This document shows, in pieces, positions 16,253 to 25,627 of a DNA stretch of 62,692 nucleotides. Within the stretch, counting starts at the first letter, position 1, and each line of letters begins with the position of its first letter. The notes below the pieces were generated by a model that made no database searches, was not told the DNA's origin, and saw only the letters and a program-made list of their open reading frames with translations. Source of the DNA: a bacterium. GTDB lineage: Bacteria; Campylobacterota; Campylobacteria; Campylobacterales; Arcobacteraceae. A program made the position numbers and the translations under genes. The stretch lies in NCBI GenBank assembly GCA_018816105.1, contig JAHIWE010000023.1:1-62692 (forward strand), written 5' to 3'.

Positions 16253-16778
16253 TGGAATTTTCCAATTTTAATAAAAATTCTTTTTTTTCAATGCCACCTG
16301 TGTAACCGCCTAGTTCTCCATTATTTGCTATTACTCTATGACAAGGTACAAGTATAGATATCATATTTTGTCCATTTGCATTTGCTACAGCTCTATATGC
16401 CTTTTCATTTTCTATTTTTATTGCTTGTTCTTTATAAGAAATTGTTTTTCCATATGGAATATTTAGCAACTCTTTCCAAACTTTTATTTGAAAAGCTGTT
16501 CCAACTAATTGTAAAGGAATCTCAAAAGTTGTTCTTTTTTTATTAAAATATTCATCAAGTTGAATTCTTAAGGAGTCAAATATTTCATTGTTTCCTGGAA
16601 TAACATCAGCATTTAATGTTTTTTTTAATTTATCAATATTTGCTTCAATATCGTAAGGTGTAAAAAAATAAAGTAAGACTAAAGCTTTTTTTGAAGCAGC
16701 AGCGAACATTTCACCCAATGGTGTTGAAAATGTTGTAGTAGTAATTATCTCTTTTGTTTGTGATTTATATTCTCTCAT
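16245..16778 (-). CDS. ogt: Methylated-DNA-[protein]-cysteine S-methyltransferase (Ogt type)
   Basis: The protein repairs O6-alkylguanine by transferring the alkyl group irreversibly to its own cysteine. The active site ILVPCHRVIANNGELGGYTGG is complete, preceded by GTAFQIKVWKELLNIPYGKTISY, the HTH DNA-binding region, and YRAVANANGQN with the arginine finger. At 177 aa it is the single-domain Ogt form without an AdaA domain. It is the first gene of a minus-strand trio with overlaps. Confidence 0.93.
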   Translation of the reverse strand: MREYKSQTKEIITTTTFSTPLGEMFAAASKKALVLLYFFTPYDIEANIDKLKKTLNADVIPGNNEIFDSLRIQLDEYFNKKRTTFEIPLQLVGTAFQIKVWKELLNIPYGKTISYKEQAIKIENEKAYRAVANANGQNMISILVPCHRVIANNGELGGYTGGIEKKEFLLKLENSND

Positions 16779-16819
16779 GGTGCAATTCTAACATAATCAT
16801 ATATAAGATATAATTTTAA

Positions 16820-17500
16820 ATGATAAAAAAATTATATAAAAATATAAAAATCTTATATGTTGAAGATGATGATATTGCACGAGAGAATGGACTTGAATAT
16901 CTTGAAAACTTTTTTGATACTATTTATGAAGCAAGTGATGCTATAAATGCTTTAAAATTATATGAAAAACACAAACCTGATATTATAATCACAGATATTC
17001 AAATGCCAAAATTAAATGGTTTAGAGTTTGTAAAAAGAATTAGACAAAATGATAAAAAAACTCAAATCATAATTATCACTGCATTTAGTGATAAAGACTA
17101 CTTATTAAAAGCAATTGAGTTGGGATTAGTTAAGTATTTAGTAAAACCTGTACGTGAAAAAGAGTTTGAAGAGGCCTTGTTTTTATGTATAAATGCCCTA
17201 GAAAAAGATGAAACAAATATTATTCAATTAGATGAAATTACTTTTTTTGATACTTTTAATAAAAATCTTATTTCAAATAATGAAATAGTAAAATTAAGAG
17301 CAAAAGAATTAGATTTTTTAGAGTTATTAATTAAAAATAAAAATAGGTATGTAAGTTACGAAGAGATTGAAAACTATGTTTGGAATGATAGTGTTATGAC
17401 AAAAGATGCTTTGAAAACACTAGTAAAAAACATAAAAACAAAAATACCAAAAGATTTAATTCTTAATCTTACAAATAGTGGATATAAAATTGCAATATGA
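16820..17500 (+). CDS. Response regulator with winged-helix output domain
   Basis: An N-terminal receiver (about 8-125) contains the acidic pair VEDDD, the phospho-acceptor Asp in PDIIITDIQMP, the conserved Thr/Ser region IIITAFSD and Lys in YLVKPV. The C-terminal half (about 135-226) is an OmpR/PhoB-like winged helix with LRAKELDFLELLIKN, YVSYEEIENYVW and a final SGYKIAI. It overlaps the sensor kinase gene by 23 bases, so the two form a cognate pair. Targets are not visible. Confidence 0.9.
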   Translation: MIKKLYKNIKILYVEDDDIARENGLEYLENFFDTIYEASDAINALKLYEKHKPDIIITDIQMPKLNGLEFVKRIRQNDKKTQIIIITAFSDKDYLLKAIELGLVKYLVKPVREKEFEEALFLCINALEKDETNIIQLDEITFFDTFNKNLISNNEIVKLRAKELDFLELLIKNKNRYVSYEEIENYVWNDSVMTKDALKTLVKNIKTKIPKDLILNLTNSGYKIAI

Positions 17501-18809
17501 TATTAGTTTAATTCTATTTTATGGGATTACTTTTGGAATATTAATTATGACAATTGTATATACTTTTATTAGATATATATACTCAAAAGAGATATTTTAT
17601 ATAAGTTACTGTTTTATGCAGATTTTTTCATTGGTTTATATTGCAGCATTTAGTAAACTTTTTGAAATTAGCAATTTTATTCAAGAGTTATCTTTACTAA
17701 TTGCTAGTATTAGTGCTGTACTTTTTGCAATTACTTTTTATGAAGGTAAGTTTTTGCCAAAGATTTCAAACTATAAAGAGCTAATAATTAATACCTTACT
17801 TTTAAATGTGGTTATATTAACAGCTTTTTATCACTATATGCTTTTTGAGTATATACCTTATACTATTATATATGCAATTTTATTTATATCAATTGTTTTT
17901 AATTTAAAGCAAGGTTTTAAACCAACACTTATATATGTTCTTGGTTGGTCGATTTTTTGTATTTTATTATTTGCTTTTGATTTTAAAAATTACTATATAC
18001 AAAAAGGGTATTTTGATATTGTATTAAGTGTCTTTGCAATTGAAGCTATTTTATTTACTATTTCTGTTGGCTATAAATATAATGATTTAAAAAATAGAAA
18101 TAAAAGTTTTGAAGAAATGGTTTTACAGCAATCTAAATTTGTAAAATCAGGAGAAATGATAGCAAATATTACACACCAATTTAGACAACCTTTAAATAAT
18201 ATCTCTTATATTTTAATGAATTTAAAGAAAAAGTTTGAAAATAATAGTTTAGATGAAATATATTTTGATAAAAAATTTATTCAAGCAAATAATCAAGTTG
18301 AATTTTTATCAAAAACAATTGAAGATTTTAAAGAGTTTTATACAAATTCAAAAGATAAAAACAACTTTTCTGTAAAAGAAGCAATATCAAATGCTCTTAC
18401 AATTTTATCAGCTGATTTAAAAAGTAACAATATAGAGCTTGATTTAAAATTTGATACCTTTGAAGAGGTGGAAATTTTTGGAGTTAAAAGTGAATTTACT
18501 CAAGTTATACTCTCTATTATCTCAAATGCAATTGATGTTTTAAAAAATATTGAAAATCCAAAAATAAAAATACTTGTTTCTTCAAATAGTGCTGAGGTTA
18601 CTATTAGTTTAGCAGATAATGGTGGTGGAATAAAAAGTAAAAATATAAAAAAGATATTTGAGCCATATTTTTCTACAAAAGAGCAAGGATTTGGAATTGG
18701 TTTATATTTAAGTAAAATGATAATTGAAGAGAGTTTTGCTGGAAAAATAAGTGTAGAAAACCAAAAAGAGGGGGCTTTGTTTTCCCTCTTTATTGAAAAA
18801 GCTTTTTGA
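17478..18809 (+). CDS. Membrane sensor histidine kinase with a multi-helix N-terminal domain
   Basis: The first 200 residues form about seven membrane helices, resembling the 7TMR-DISM sensor domain but without an extracellular lectin-like part. A coiled segment then leads to the kinase: the H box is ITHQFRQPLNNISY, the N box SIISNAIDVLKN, the G1 box LADNGGGIKS, the F box FEPYFSTKE and the G2 box GFGIGLYLSK. The start is GTG at 17478 inside the response-regulator gene; no other in-frame start precedes the first helix. The signal is unknown. It ends two bases before the convergent ccoG. Confidence 0.88.
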   Translation: MDIKLQYDISLILFYGITFGILIMTIVYTFIRYIYSKEIFYISYCFMQIFSLVYIAAFSKLFEISNFIQELSLLIASISAVLFAITFYEGKFLPKISNYKELIINTLLLNVVILTAFYHYMLFEYIPYTIIYAILFISIVFNLKQGFKPTLIYVLGWSIFCILLFAFDFKNYYIQKGYFDIVLSVFAIEAILFTISVGYKYNDLKNRNKSFEEMVLQQSKFVKSGEMIANITHQFRQPLNNISYILMNLKKKFENNSLDEIYFDKKFIQANNQVEFLSKTIEDFKEFYTNSKDKNNFSVKEAISNALTILSADLKSNNIELDLKFDTFEEVEIFGVKSEFTQVILSIISNAIDVLKNIENPKIKILVSSNSAEVTISLADNGGGIKSKNIKKIFEPYFSTKEQGFGIGLYLSKMIIEESFAGKISVENQKEGALFSLFIEKAF

Positions 18810-18811
18810 TT

Positions 18812-20125
18812 TTATGGATGAATAAATGATATATTTTTAATTACTTTTAAACTTTCATTTAAAGTTTTTATTTCTATTTTAATATTTGCATTATCTTTTG
18901 ATTTTATATAATCTTTTGTTGTTTCAATAATTAGAACTTTTTTGATTTTTTTACCAGCATCTAATGCAAAACTTTCAAATCTTTTGATTTTATAATTTTT
19001 TTCATCTTCTAATTTTATATGAAAAATTAGAGTTTTATCTTGAGTATTATGAAATGTTAAAACATAGTTATTTGCAATTACACCATTCTCTTTTGTTTTA
19101 TAAAGTTGTGTTGTTTTATTTACATTTACTAAAAAATCCTCTTTATCTAGAGAAAAATAAAATGCTAAAAATATACATAAAAATAAAGAGGTAAAATATG
19201 TGATATTTCTTTTTGTAAAAACTGATATATTCTTTTTATTTATTACTTTATTTGTACTTCCCCAATTTATTAATGATGGTTTATCAAACTTTTTCATAAC
19301 AGTAGCACAAGCATCACTACACTCTAGACAGTTTATACACTCAACTTGTAAACCTTTTCTAATATCTATATGAGTAGGGCAGATTTTAACACAGGCTTCA
19401 CAGGTCGTACATTCATCATTGGCATTTAAATCTTTTAATTTAAATATTGATTTAACACTATTTTCATAGATTTTTCCACCTCTTGTATAATCATAACTTA
19501 CTTGTTTTGTATTATCATCATATAAAACAGATTGGATTCTTGAATAAGGACATATGTAAGTACAGAAATTTTCTTTCATAAAAACAATATCATATATTAA
19601 AAAAACAGCAATTGATATAATAAACATAATCATAAAACTATGTTCACTTGGATTTTGAATATATGTAAAAAAATCTTCACTTGCTATAAAATAAAGCATA
19701 AAATTTGAAGCTATAATCAAACAAATAATACTCCATAAAACTATAGCGGTATATTTTTTTATTTGATTACTTCTTTTATTATAATCAATATCTTTTTGTT
19801 TGTTTTTTATTCTTCTTAAATCAAGAATTGTACTTTCTATTAAATCTCTGTATATAACTCTAAAAATAGTTTGAGGACAGCCCCACCCACACCAAACTCT
19901 ACCAAAAATAGAGGTAATGGCAAAAATACCAATAAATAAAAACATAAGTAAAAAAGGCATCACATAAAGTTCACTTACATTATAAACTATTCCTAAAAAG
20001 TGAAACTGTAATTTATCAAAAGATAACAATAATAAGTGATTATTATTTACTGTGATAAAAGGTATTATCATAATAAATAAAGTAATAAAAAAATAGACCA
20101 AATATCTTTTTTTTGAATATGACAT
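18812..20125 (-). CDS. ccoG: Cytochrome c oxidase accessory protein CcoG (FixG/RdxA)
   Basis: CcoG is a membrane iron-sulfur protein needed to assemble cbb3 cytochrome c oxidase, apparently by reducing copper. The sequence shows several membrane helices, the FixG signature FGRVWCGWGCPQTIFR, then two ferredoxin-type clusters (CTTCEACVKICP and CINCLECSDAC), and a C-terminal periplasmic Ig-like domain of about 110 residues. The length of 437 aa is slightly short of typical members. ccoNOPQ are not in the window. It has a strong AAAGGAG site. Confidence 0.92.
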   Translation of the reverse strand: MSYSKKRYLVYFFITLFIMIIPFITVNNNHLLLLSFDKLQFHFLGIVYNVSELYVMPFLLMFLFIGIFAITSIFGRVWCGWGCPQTIFRVIYRDLIESTILDLRRIKNKQKDIDYNKRSNQIKKYTAIVLWSIICLIIASNFMLYFIASEDFFTYIQNPSEHSFMIMFIISIAVFLIYDIVFMKENFCTYICPYSRIQSVLYDDNTKQVSYDYTRGGKIYENSVKSIFKLKDLNANDECTTCEACVKICPTHIDIRKGLQVECINCLECSDACATVMKKFDKPSLINWGSTNKVINKKNISVFTKRNITYFTSLFLCIFLAFYFSLDKEDFLVNVNKTTQLYKTKENGVIANNYVLTFHNTQDKTLIFHIKLEDEKNYKIKRFESFALDAGKKIKKVLIIETTKDYIKSKDNANIKIEIKTLNESLKVIKNISFIHP

Positions 20126-20271
20126 ATAAAACTCCTTTGTTTTTTTTATGTTAATAAAAAATGGTGTTCCTTTGGTGGTATTTATTTTAAATTTATCAAA
20201 AAAAACTCTTTAACTTCTATTGCAATATTGCTTTATTAGCTGTATAATTTCGCAATTTATTCAAGGATGAG

Positions 20272-20928
20272 ATGGTGAGAAAATCAAGATACGTAGGTAT
20301 ATTTTTATTGTTAGGTTTTGTTAGTTTATTTGCACAAACAAATAGATATGAAGTGAAATCAGGTATGGTTGAGTATGAAATTATAGGTAGTGGTGATGTG
20401 ATGGGAAGTGCTACAACAGTTTCAGGAACTAGCAAACTATATTTTAAAGATTTTGGTAATGTTGAATTATCAGATGAAAAAATCCAACAAACAATTGATG
20501 GAGATAAAGAAGAAGAAAGAATTGTTTCTAAAATCATGGGAGATAAAATTTATACAGTTGATTTTACTGATGAAATTATTTATACTCAAAAAATGGTTTT
20601 AGATGAAGAAGAGTCTACATTAAACATAAAAAGTAAAGAAGCATTTATTTCAATGGGTGCAAAAAACTTAGGAACAGAAGAAATTCTAGGTTATAAATGT
20701 GATGTTTGGCAATTAGGTGAAGATAGAATTTGGGTTTATAACTCTGTACCACTAAAGTTAATTTCTAAATCTTTAGGTCTTGTTCAAATTCAAGAAGCTA
20801 AATTAGCAGTTTTTGATATTATAATAAAAGATGACAAGTTTAAATTACCAGCTTATCCTCAAAAACCAATGGATGAAATTATTGGAGAACCAGATCCTGA
20901 TGAAATGCCACCTGTTAATAATAATTAA
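20272..20928 (+). CDS. Secreted protein of unknown function, DUF4412-like
   Basis: A signal peptide (cleaved near LFAQ-TNRY) precedes a beta-rich domain. The pattern of a repeated strand layout, the block LGTEEILGYKCDVWQLGEDRIWVY and the following VPLKLIS resembles DUF4412/outer-membrane LolA-like folds, in which a modified lipid or metal may be bound; this resemblance is weak. A single Cys is present in the mature chain. The tail is Pro-rich (EPDPDEMPPVNNN). ATG at 20272 has AGGATG upstream. The gene stands alone, divergent from ccoG. Confidence 0.65.
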   Translation: MVRKSRYVGIFLLLGFVSLFAQTNRYEVKSGMVEYEIIGSGDVMGSATTVSGTSKLYFKDFGNVELSDEKIQQTIDGDKEEERIVSKIMGDKIYTVDFTDEIIYTQKMVLDEEESTLNIKSKEAFISMGAKNLGTEEILGYKCDVWQLGEDRIWVYNSVPLKLISKSLGLVQIQEAKLAVFDIIIKDDKFKLPAYPQKPMDEIIGEPDPDEMPPVNNN

Positions 20929-20953
20929 TAAAAATAAATAGTAAATTTAGTAG

Positions 20954-20995
20954 AAAATAAAAAACCATAGTTTGTGCATTATATGCACAAACTAT
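20954..20995 (-). terminator. Terminator of the GH17 gene
   Basis: ATAGTTTGTGCAT (20967-20979) pairs perfectly over 13 bp with ATGCACAAACTAT (20983-20995), with a TAT loop. On the minus strand it is followed by GGTTTTTTATTTT, a good U run. The plus strand side lacks one. Confidence 0.8.
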
Positions 20996-21004
20996 TAACT
21001 CTTA

Positions 21005-22879
21005 TTAGTTTTTCTCTTTTGTAAGAAGATAAGTAACTATAATAAATCCAATAGAACCTAAGAATGTATTTGAAAGTATTACTGAGCCAACACTAAAAAA
21101 TAAAGCAATCATTGTGTAAGATCTTTTATCAACAATAAATGCAATTATAGCTGTAATAATTGCTATAAATCCCACATATCCAAAGTATACAGCAGCTCCT
21201 ATAAAGTCTTTTATTCCACATGATAATGAGTTAGAATCTAAGTTACATTGTATTGATAACTCTTTGTTTGAAACAAATCCAAATTTAAAAGCTGTAAAGA
21301 TAGCCACAAAAGCCAATGTATAAATTGAAATCTCTTTTAAATCACATATAGTGATATTTTTACTTGTTCCTTTATTTAAAATATAAGCAAAAATTAAAGC
21401 TAAAATAACCCAAACATTAGAGAAAACATTTAAATATGTTTCATTATACACAACAATAATTGAAGCAATTACTAAAACTAAACTTAGTGCTTTTTCAAAA
21501 TTACCAAAGTTAAGTTTGCTATATTGGTTTTTGAATAACCATAAAAATGAAATTGCTAAAATTATAAATCCATAAATTTCAAAGTTTTCATATCTTCCAT
21601 TAAAAGCTAAGTTTATTGTTAGAATAAAAGCAAAAAAACTAGCTAAATAGAAGAATAAGTTTGGAATAACATCACTTCTTTTTGGTTTAACAATATAAGA
21701 TAATAAGAAATAATAAACAAAAATAGTTGTTAATAAAACTAAAATTGCCCAAGTTCCTTCCCAAAAGTTTCTAACTACAATATTATATTGTTCAACTTGA
21801 AGTATATATAAAACTGCAAAAGATGTATTTACAGCTGAAAACAGTAAAATTTTAGCTGCGCTGATTTCTTTATTTCTTAATAATAAAGAGAATAATAAAA
21901 TCAATAAAATAGAAGCAAATGCTAAATATTTATAATTAGGGAAATTAGAAACATCACCTGCGAATACATTTTTATCTAATCTATCTTTATCAAATAATCC
22001 CCAGAATCCACCAACTGCACCTTCACTTACTCTTTTCCAAGGTTGATCAAAAGCTTCGATGATATTATAATCCCAGTTTTTTTCCTCAGCTAGTTTTACA
22101 AATTCTCTTACAAATAGTGCTTGGTTTATTTTACTTGGATGTGCATCTTCTCTTGATCTTCCTTCTGAAGGCCAACCTGTTTCACCAATTAGGATATTTT
22201 TTTCTTTTAAAATATCTTCAACTTCAACTCTCACTTGTGCTAAATGTGAAATTGCTTTTTTGATTCCCATCGGTTCATCTTCCCAATATGGCAGAATATG
22301 AATAGTTACAAAATCAGTGCTATCTTTTATCATTGGATGCTTAATCCAAAATTCCCAAACATCAGCATAAGTTACTTTTGTATTTGGAAGCGCATCTTTT
22401 ACTTTATTAATATACTCTAAAAGTAAAAGATCAGATGTGTCACCTCTTAATAAAACTTCATTCCCAACAATTACAGCTTTTACTATATCTTGGTTTTCAC
22501 TTGCTAGTTTGATTAAAGTATCTAGTTCTTGTTTAGTTTGATTTACATCTTTACTAACCCAAGCTCCCATTAACATTTTTAGATTATTTTCCCTAGCAAT
22601 TGCAGGAATCATTTCTAATCCTACTGTTGAATAAGTTCTAATACAGTCCGTATATTTTGATAAAAGTTTTAAATCTTCTTTTATTTTTTCAGAAGATAGT
22701 ACTAATCCCTTGTCAAATAAGAATGGAGATTCATCTTTTCCAAAAGGAGCATAAGATACACATTGAAGTTTTGAAAAAGAGCTTGAATTATCTTTTAAAA
22801 CCCAAACAGCACCAATGTAGTACCAAAATAGTACAGCAACAGCCATACTTGAAAGTGTTAATAATATTTTTTTTGTCAT
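21005..22879 (-). CDS. Membrane-anchored glycoside hydrolase family 17 protein
   Basis: After one N-terminal helix (about 5-28) comes a periplasmic GH17 barrel of about 290 residues: VSYAPFGKDESP, IRTYSTVGLEMIP, the acid/base Glu in IVGNEVLLRGD, and the nucleophile Glu in LIGETGWPSEGRSR. The C-terminal 300 residues form about 10-12 membrane helices. GH17 enzymes act on beta-1,3-glucans; in proteobacteria membrane-linked forms (NdvB/NdvC type) make or remodel cyclic or branched beta-glucans by transglycosylation. No glycosyltransferase lies beside it, so the substrate is open. It is the last gene of the proA-monooxygenase-GH17 run. Confidence 0.85.
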   Translation of the reverse strand: MTKKILLTLSSMAVAVLFWYYIGAVWVLKDNSSSFSKLQCVSYAPFGKDESPFLFDKGLVLSSEKIKEDLKLLSKYTDCIRTYSTVGLEMIPAIARENNLKMLMGAWVSKDVNQTKQELDTLIKLASENQDIVKAVIVGNEVLLRGDTSDLLLLEYINKVKDALPNTKVTYADVWEFWIKHPMIKDSTDFVTIHILPYWEDEPMGIKKAISHLAQVRVEVEDILKEKNILIGETGWPSEGRSREDAHPSKINQALFVREFVKLAEEKNWDYNIIEAFDQPWKRVSEGAVGGFWGLFDKDRLDKNVFAGDVSNFPNYKYLAFASILLILLFSLLLRNKEISAAKILLFSAVNTSFAVLYILQVEQYNIVVRNFWEGTWAILVLLTTIFVYYFLLSYIVKPKRSDVIPNLFFYLASFFAFILTINLAFNGRYENFEIYGFIILAISFLWLFKNQYSKLNFGNFEKALSLVLVIASIIVVYNETYLNVFSNVWVILALIFAYILNKGTSKNITICDLKEISIYTLAFVAIFTAFKFGFVSNKELSIQCNLDSNSLSCGIKDFIGAAVYFGYVGFIAIITAIIAFIVDKRSYTMIALFFSVGSVILSNTFLGSIGFIIVTYLLTKEKN

Positions 22880-22888
22880 ATATCTCTA

Positions 22889-23215
22889 CTAATTAATTTC
22901 ATCTGTGTAAACACAAACGTTAAAGTCTTTTACTAAGCCATCTTTATGCACACAATGTTTTTGAAAAAATTTCGTAATATAAGATTTATTACAATGGAAT
23001 TCAAAAGCTTCTTTAGATTCCCAAATTTCATTAAATACTATTGGAAATGATTTTCCGCAAGCATTTGGGTGAGAAAACTGTTTTGTAACAATGTATTGAA
23101 TACATCCATCTTCTCTTAATGTTTTTGGTTCTAAGGCTTGAAGAACTTCAAGTAACTCTTTTTCTTTTCCTTCTTTTGCTTCAAAAGAGGCAATACAATA
23201 TACTTTTTGTGACAT
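22889..23215 (-). CDS. Antibiotic biosynthesis monooxygenase (ABM) domain protein, YgiN-like
   Basis: The 108-aa protein is a small ferredoxin-like ABM fold: AKEGKEKELLEVLQALEPKTLREDGCIQYIV, then VFNEIWESKEAFEFHCNKSYITKFFQK. Members such as YgiN act as quinol monooxygenases without cofactor, or detoxify reactive aldehydes and quinones. Substrate cannot be given. It sits between proA and GH17 on the minus strand with 9-12 base gaps, so cotranscription is likely. Confidence 0.82.
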   Translation of the reverse strand: MSQKVYCIASFEAKEGKEKELLEVLQALEPKTLREDGCIQYIVTKQFSHPNACGKSFPIVFNEIWESKEAFEFHCNKSYITKFFQKHCVHKDGLVKDFNVCVYTDEIN

Positions 23216-23227
23216 TTTTATCCTAAA

Positions 23228-24460
23228 TTATCTAATTTGACCAGAACCATAAATCTTATATTTAAATGTTGTTAAATCATTTATTCCCATAGGACCTCTT
23301 GAATGAAGTTTATTTGTAGAAATTCCAACTTCAGCACCAAGTCCAAAAGCTCCACCATCTGTGAATCTTGTACTTGCATTTGCATAAACACAAGCAGCAT
23401 CTACTTCATTTAAAAACTTATTTACTGTTGTGTAGTTTTCACTTAAAATTGATTCTGAGTGACCAGAGCCATGTCTTTGAATATGAGTAACTGCTTCATC
23501 TAAATTTTTTACAATTTTAATATTTAAAATATTAGCTAAATATTCAGTATCATAATCTTCTAAAGTTACAGGAATGGCTTTTATATATTTTAAAGTTTCA
23601 CTACAAGCTTTTAAAACAGTCCCTTGTTCACTAAATGCATCTTCAAGGCCTGTTAGAATATATGGAGCAATTTCTTCATGAACTAATAATGTTTCCATAG
23701 AGTTACAAGCACTTGGTCTTTGACATTTCGCATTTATAGCAATATCAATGATTTTTGCAGGAGCTGCATCTTTATCAACATAAATATGACAAATTCCTTT
23801 ATCATGTTTTATAACTGGAATTGATGAGTTTTCACTCACATATCTAATCAAAGACTCTCCACCTCTTGGAACTATTAAATCAACATATTTATCTTGTTTA
23901 ATTAGTTTTGTAACACCTTCTCTTGATGAATCAGGTAGTAATGAAATTGCTTGTTCAGGTAGTTTATTTTTAGCTAAAACTTCTTTTAAAACAACAGCAA
24001 TTGCTTTGTTTGAATGTTCAGCTTCTTTTCCACCTTTTAAAACACATACATTTCCACTTTTAAAACATAAAGCTGCTGTATCACTTGTAACATTTGGACG
24101 ACTTTCATAGATAATACCAATTACACCAATTGGAATTGATACTTTTTGAATATTTAATCCATCTTTTGTAACCCATCCGTCAAGTATTCTTCCAACGGGT
24201 TCTAGTTGTGATGCAATTTGTCTTATTGCATCGGCCATATCTTGTACTCTGTCTCCTGTTAACAGAAGTCTGTCTTGTAGTGCTTCACTTAAGTTATTTA
24301 CTCTTGCATTAACCATATCTTTTTCATTATGAGTGATAATAAAATCACAATGTTTAATTAAAGCATCAGCCATTTCATTTAAGACTTTATTTTTAACAGC
24401 AGTACTTAGGTTCGCAATAGTTCGGCTAGATCTTTTAGCTTCTTCTAAAAATGCTTGCAT
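23228..24460 (-). CDS. proA: Glutamate-5-semialdehyde dehydrogenase (gamma-glutamyl phosphate reductase) ProA
   Basis: ProA reduces gamma-glutamyl phosphate with NADPH to glutamate semialdehyde in proline synthesis. The 410-aa aldehyde-dehydrogenase fold shows PIGVIGIIYESRPNVT, LKGGKEAEHSN, IVPRGGESLI, VIKHDKGICHIYVD and the catalytic cysteine in KCQRPSACNSMETLLVH, plus the end motif GLGAEVGISTNKLHSRGPMG. Length is normal. ATG at 24460 follows AGGAATAAAT. proB is not in the window. Confidence 0.96.
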   Translation of the reverse strand: MQAFLEEAKRSSRTIANLSTAVKNKVLNEMADALIKHCDFIITHNEKDMVNARVNNLSEALQDRLLLTGDRVQDMADAIRQIASQLEPVGRILDGWVTKDGLNIQKVSIPIGVIGIIYESRPNVTSDTAALCFKSGNVCVLKGGKEAEHSNKAIAVVLKEVLAKNKLPEQAISLLPDSSREGVTKLIKQDKYVDLIVPRGGESLIRYVSENSSIPVIKHDKGICHIYVDKDAAPAKIIDIAINAKCQRPSACNSMETLLVHEEIAPYILTGLEDAFSEQGTVLKACSETLKYIKAIPVTLEDYDTEYLANILNIKIVKNLDEAVTHIQRHGSGHSESILSENYTTVNKFLNEVDAACVYANASTRFTDGGAFGLGAEVGISTNKLHSRGPMGINDLTTFKYKIYGSGQIR

Positions 24461-24490
24461 ATTTATTCCTATTATAATTAATTTTTAAAT

Positions 24491-24790
24491 TTATTTTTTA
24501 CTATTAGGTACATACTTGAAGAATAGATATAAAACACCAAGCATTACAACAACTGTTAGAATACTCATAAATGTTATCTCAACTTCAGGTCCAGCACCTC
24601 TTTGATAGTTTTTTGGCATAAATAAAAACATTGATGACAATAGCATAAAAGATGAAGTAACTACTGCAATCAAATGTGCGAAAAGCTTATGTATCTTTGT
24701 TATGTAAAAATCTTTTACCATTTTCCATGTTAAAAATGCAGCTGTCAGTACTATTAGTAGTACTATTATTTTTTCATATTGTGGTTCCAA
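24491..24790 (-). CDS. Small integral membrane protein, unknown
   Basis: The 99-aa protein has three predicted helices (about 8-25, 36-57 and 72-92) with a lysine-rich tail. No family is recognised. The start is TTG at 24790 with AAAGGG upstream. It lies 31 bases upstream of proA on the same strand and could be in the same transcript; a hairpin separates it from thiD. Confidence 0.65.
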   Translation of the reverse strand: MEPQYEKIIVLLIVLTAAFLTWKMVKDFYITKIHKLFAHLIAVVTSSFMLLSSMFLFMPKNYQRGAGPEVEITFMSILTVVVMLGVLYLFFKYVPNSKK

Positions 24791-24832
24791 AATATATCCC
24801 TTTTTTGATTTCGTATTTTATGTATAATCTGC

Positions 24833-24856
24833 TTAAATAAGGCTTTGCTAAGCCTT
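24833..24856 (-). terminator. Hairpin after thiD
   Basis: AAGGCTT (24839-24845) and AAGCCTT (24850-24856) form a 7-bp stem, loop TGCT. On the minus strand, downstream of thiD, it is followed by ATTTAAG, a weak U run. A second small AT-rich inverted repeat (ATTCATTTTAATGAAT) sits just before it. Confidence 0.5.
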
Positions 24857-24861
24857 TTAAT

Positions 24862-25617
24862 TCATTTTAATGAATGATTTATAGGTCCATTTCCTTTTCC
24901 CAAATTTGGTGCGTTTTTTATTGCCTTATAAATATAAGTTTTTGCTTCTTTAATTGCTTCTTCTAAATATTTATCTTTTGCAAGTAATGATGCTATTGAT
25001 GAGCTATAACTACAACCTGTTCCATGGGTATTTTTTTCATCTGCTTTTGGTGACTCAAACTTTATTATTGATGAATCTTTTTTTAATAAAATATCAATTG
25101 TTTTGTTTTTATCTTCAAACATATTTTTAAATAAAATATTCGTTTGTGGATTTTTTAACTTTTTTATATCTTCAATTGAATTAACATCAAAAAATAGTTT
25201 CGCTTCATATTTATTTGGAGTAATGAGGAAAGAATATTTAAATAATTCTTTTAAACTTTCTATTGCTTCATCATCAATTAGTTTTGAGCCAGCCCTTGAA
25301 ATAGCAACTGGATCTAAAATAATTGGGATATTTAAATCTTTGATGCACTCTTTTATTTCTGTAATTAAACTTTTTGAGCCTAACATTCCTATTTTTACAG
25401 CACTAATATCAAAATCACTTAGAATACTAATTATCTGCTCTTTTACAAAAGAGGGGTCTAAAACGACAACTTGACTAACACCTAGAGTATTTTGAGCAGT
25501 AAGAGCTGTAATTGCAGTTGTCATAAAAACACCATGATATTGAGCAGTTTTTATATCAGCTTGAATTCCAGCTCCTCCACCGCTATCGCTTCCTGCGATT
25601 GATAATACAACTTTCAT
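24862..25617 (-). CDS. thiD: Hydroxymethylpyrimidine/phosphomethylpyrimidine kinase ThiD
   Basis: ThiD phosphorylates HMP and HMP-P to make HMP-PP for thiamine. The ribokinase-fold sequence shows AGSDSGGGAGIQADIKTAQ, ALTAQNTLGV, AVKIGMLGS, ILDPVAISRAG, LITPNKYEA and the catalytic anion hole KNTHGTGCSYSSSIAS. Length of 251 aa is normal. It starts 10 bases after a small HTH gene on the same strand; other thi genes and any TPP riboswitch are absent here. Confidence 0.93.
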   Translation of the reverse strand: MKVVLSIAGSDSGGGAGIQADIKTAQYHGVFMTTAITALTAQNTLGVSQVVVLDPSFVKEQIISILSDFDISAVKIGMLGSKSLITEIKECIKDLNIPIILDPVAISRAGSKLIDDEAIESLKELFKYSFLITPNKYEAKLFFDVNSIEDIKKLKNPQTNILFKNMFEDKNKTIDILLKKDSSIIKFESPKADEKNTHGTGCSYSSSIASLLAKDKYLEEAIKEAKTYIYKAIKNAPNLGKGNGPINHSLK

Positions 25618-25627
25618 ATAAAATCCA

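Noticed and set aside
20217-20537. Minus-strand 106-codon ORF overlapping the DUF4412-like gene
   Set aside because: The plus-strand gene has a signal peptide and ribosome site, and the minus frame is low-complexity Ser/Leu/Pro without a known pattern.
24491-24856. TPP riboswitch upstream of thiD
   Set aside because: The gap upstream of thiD holds only the small HTH gene; no THI-box motif is visible, and the hairpin near 24839 is downstream of thiD.
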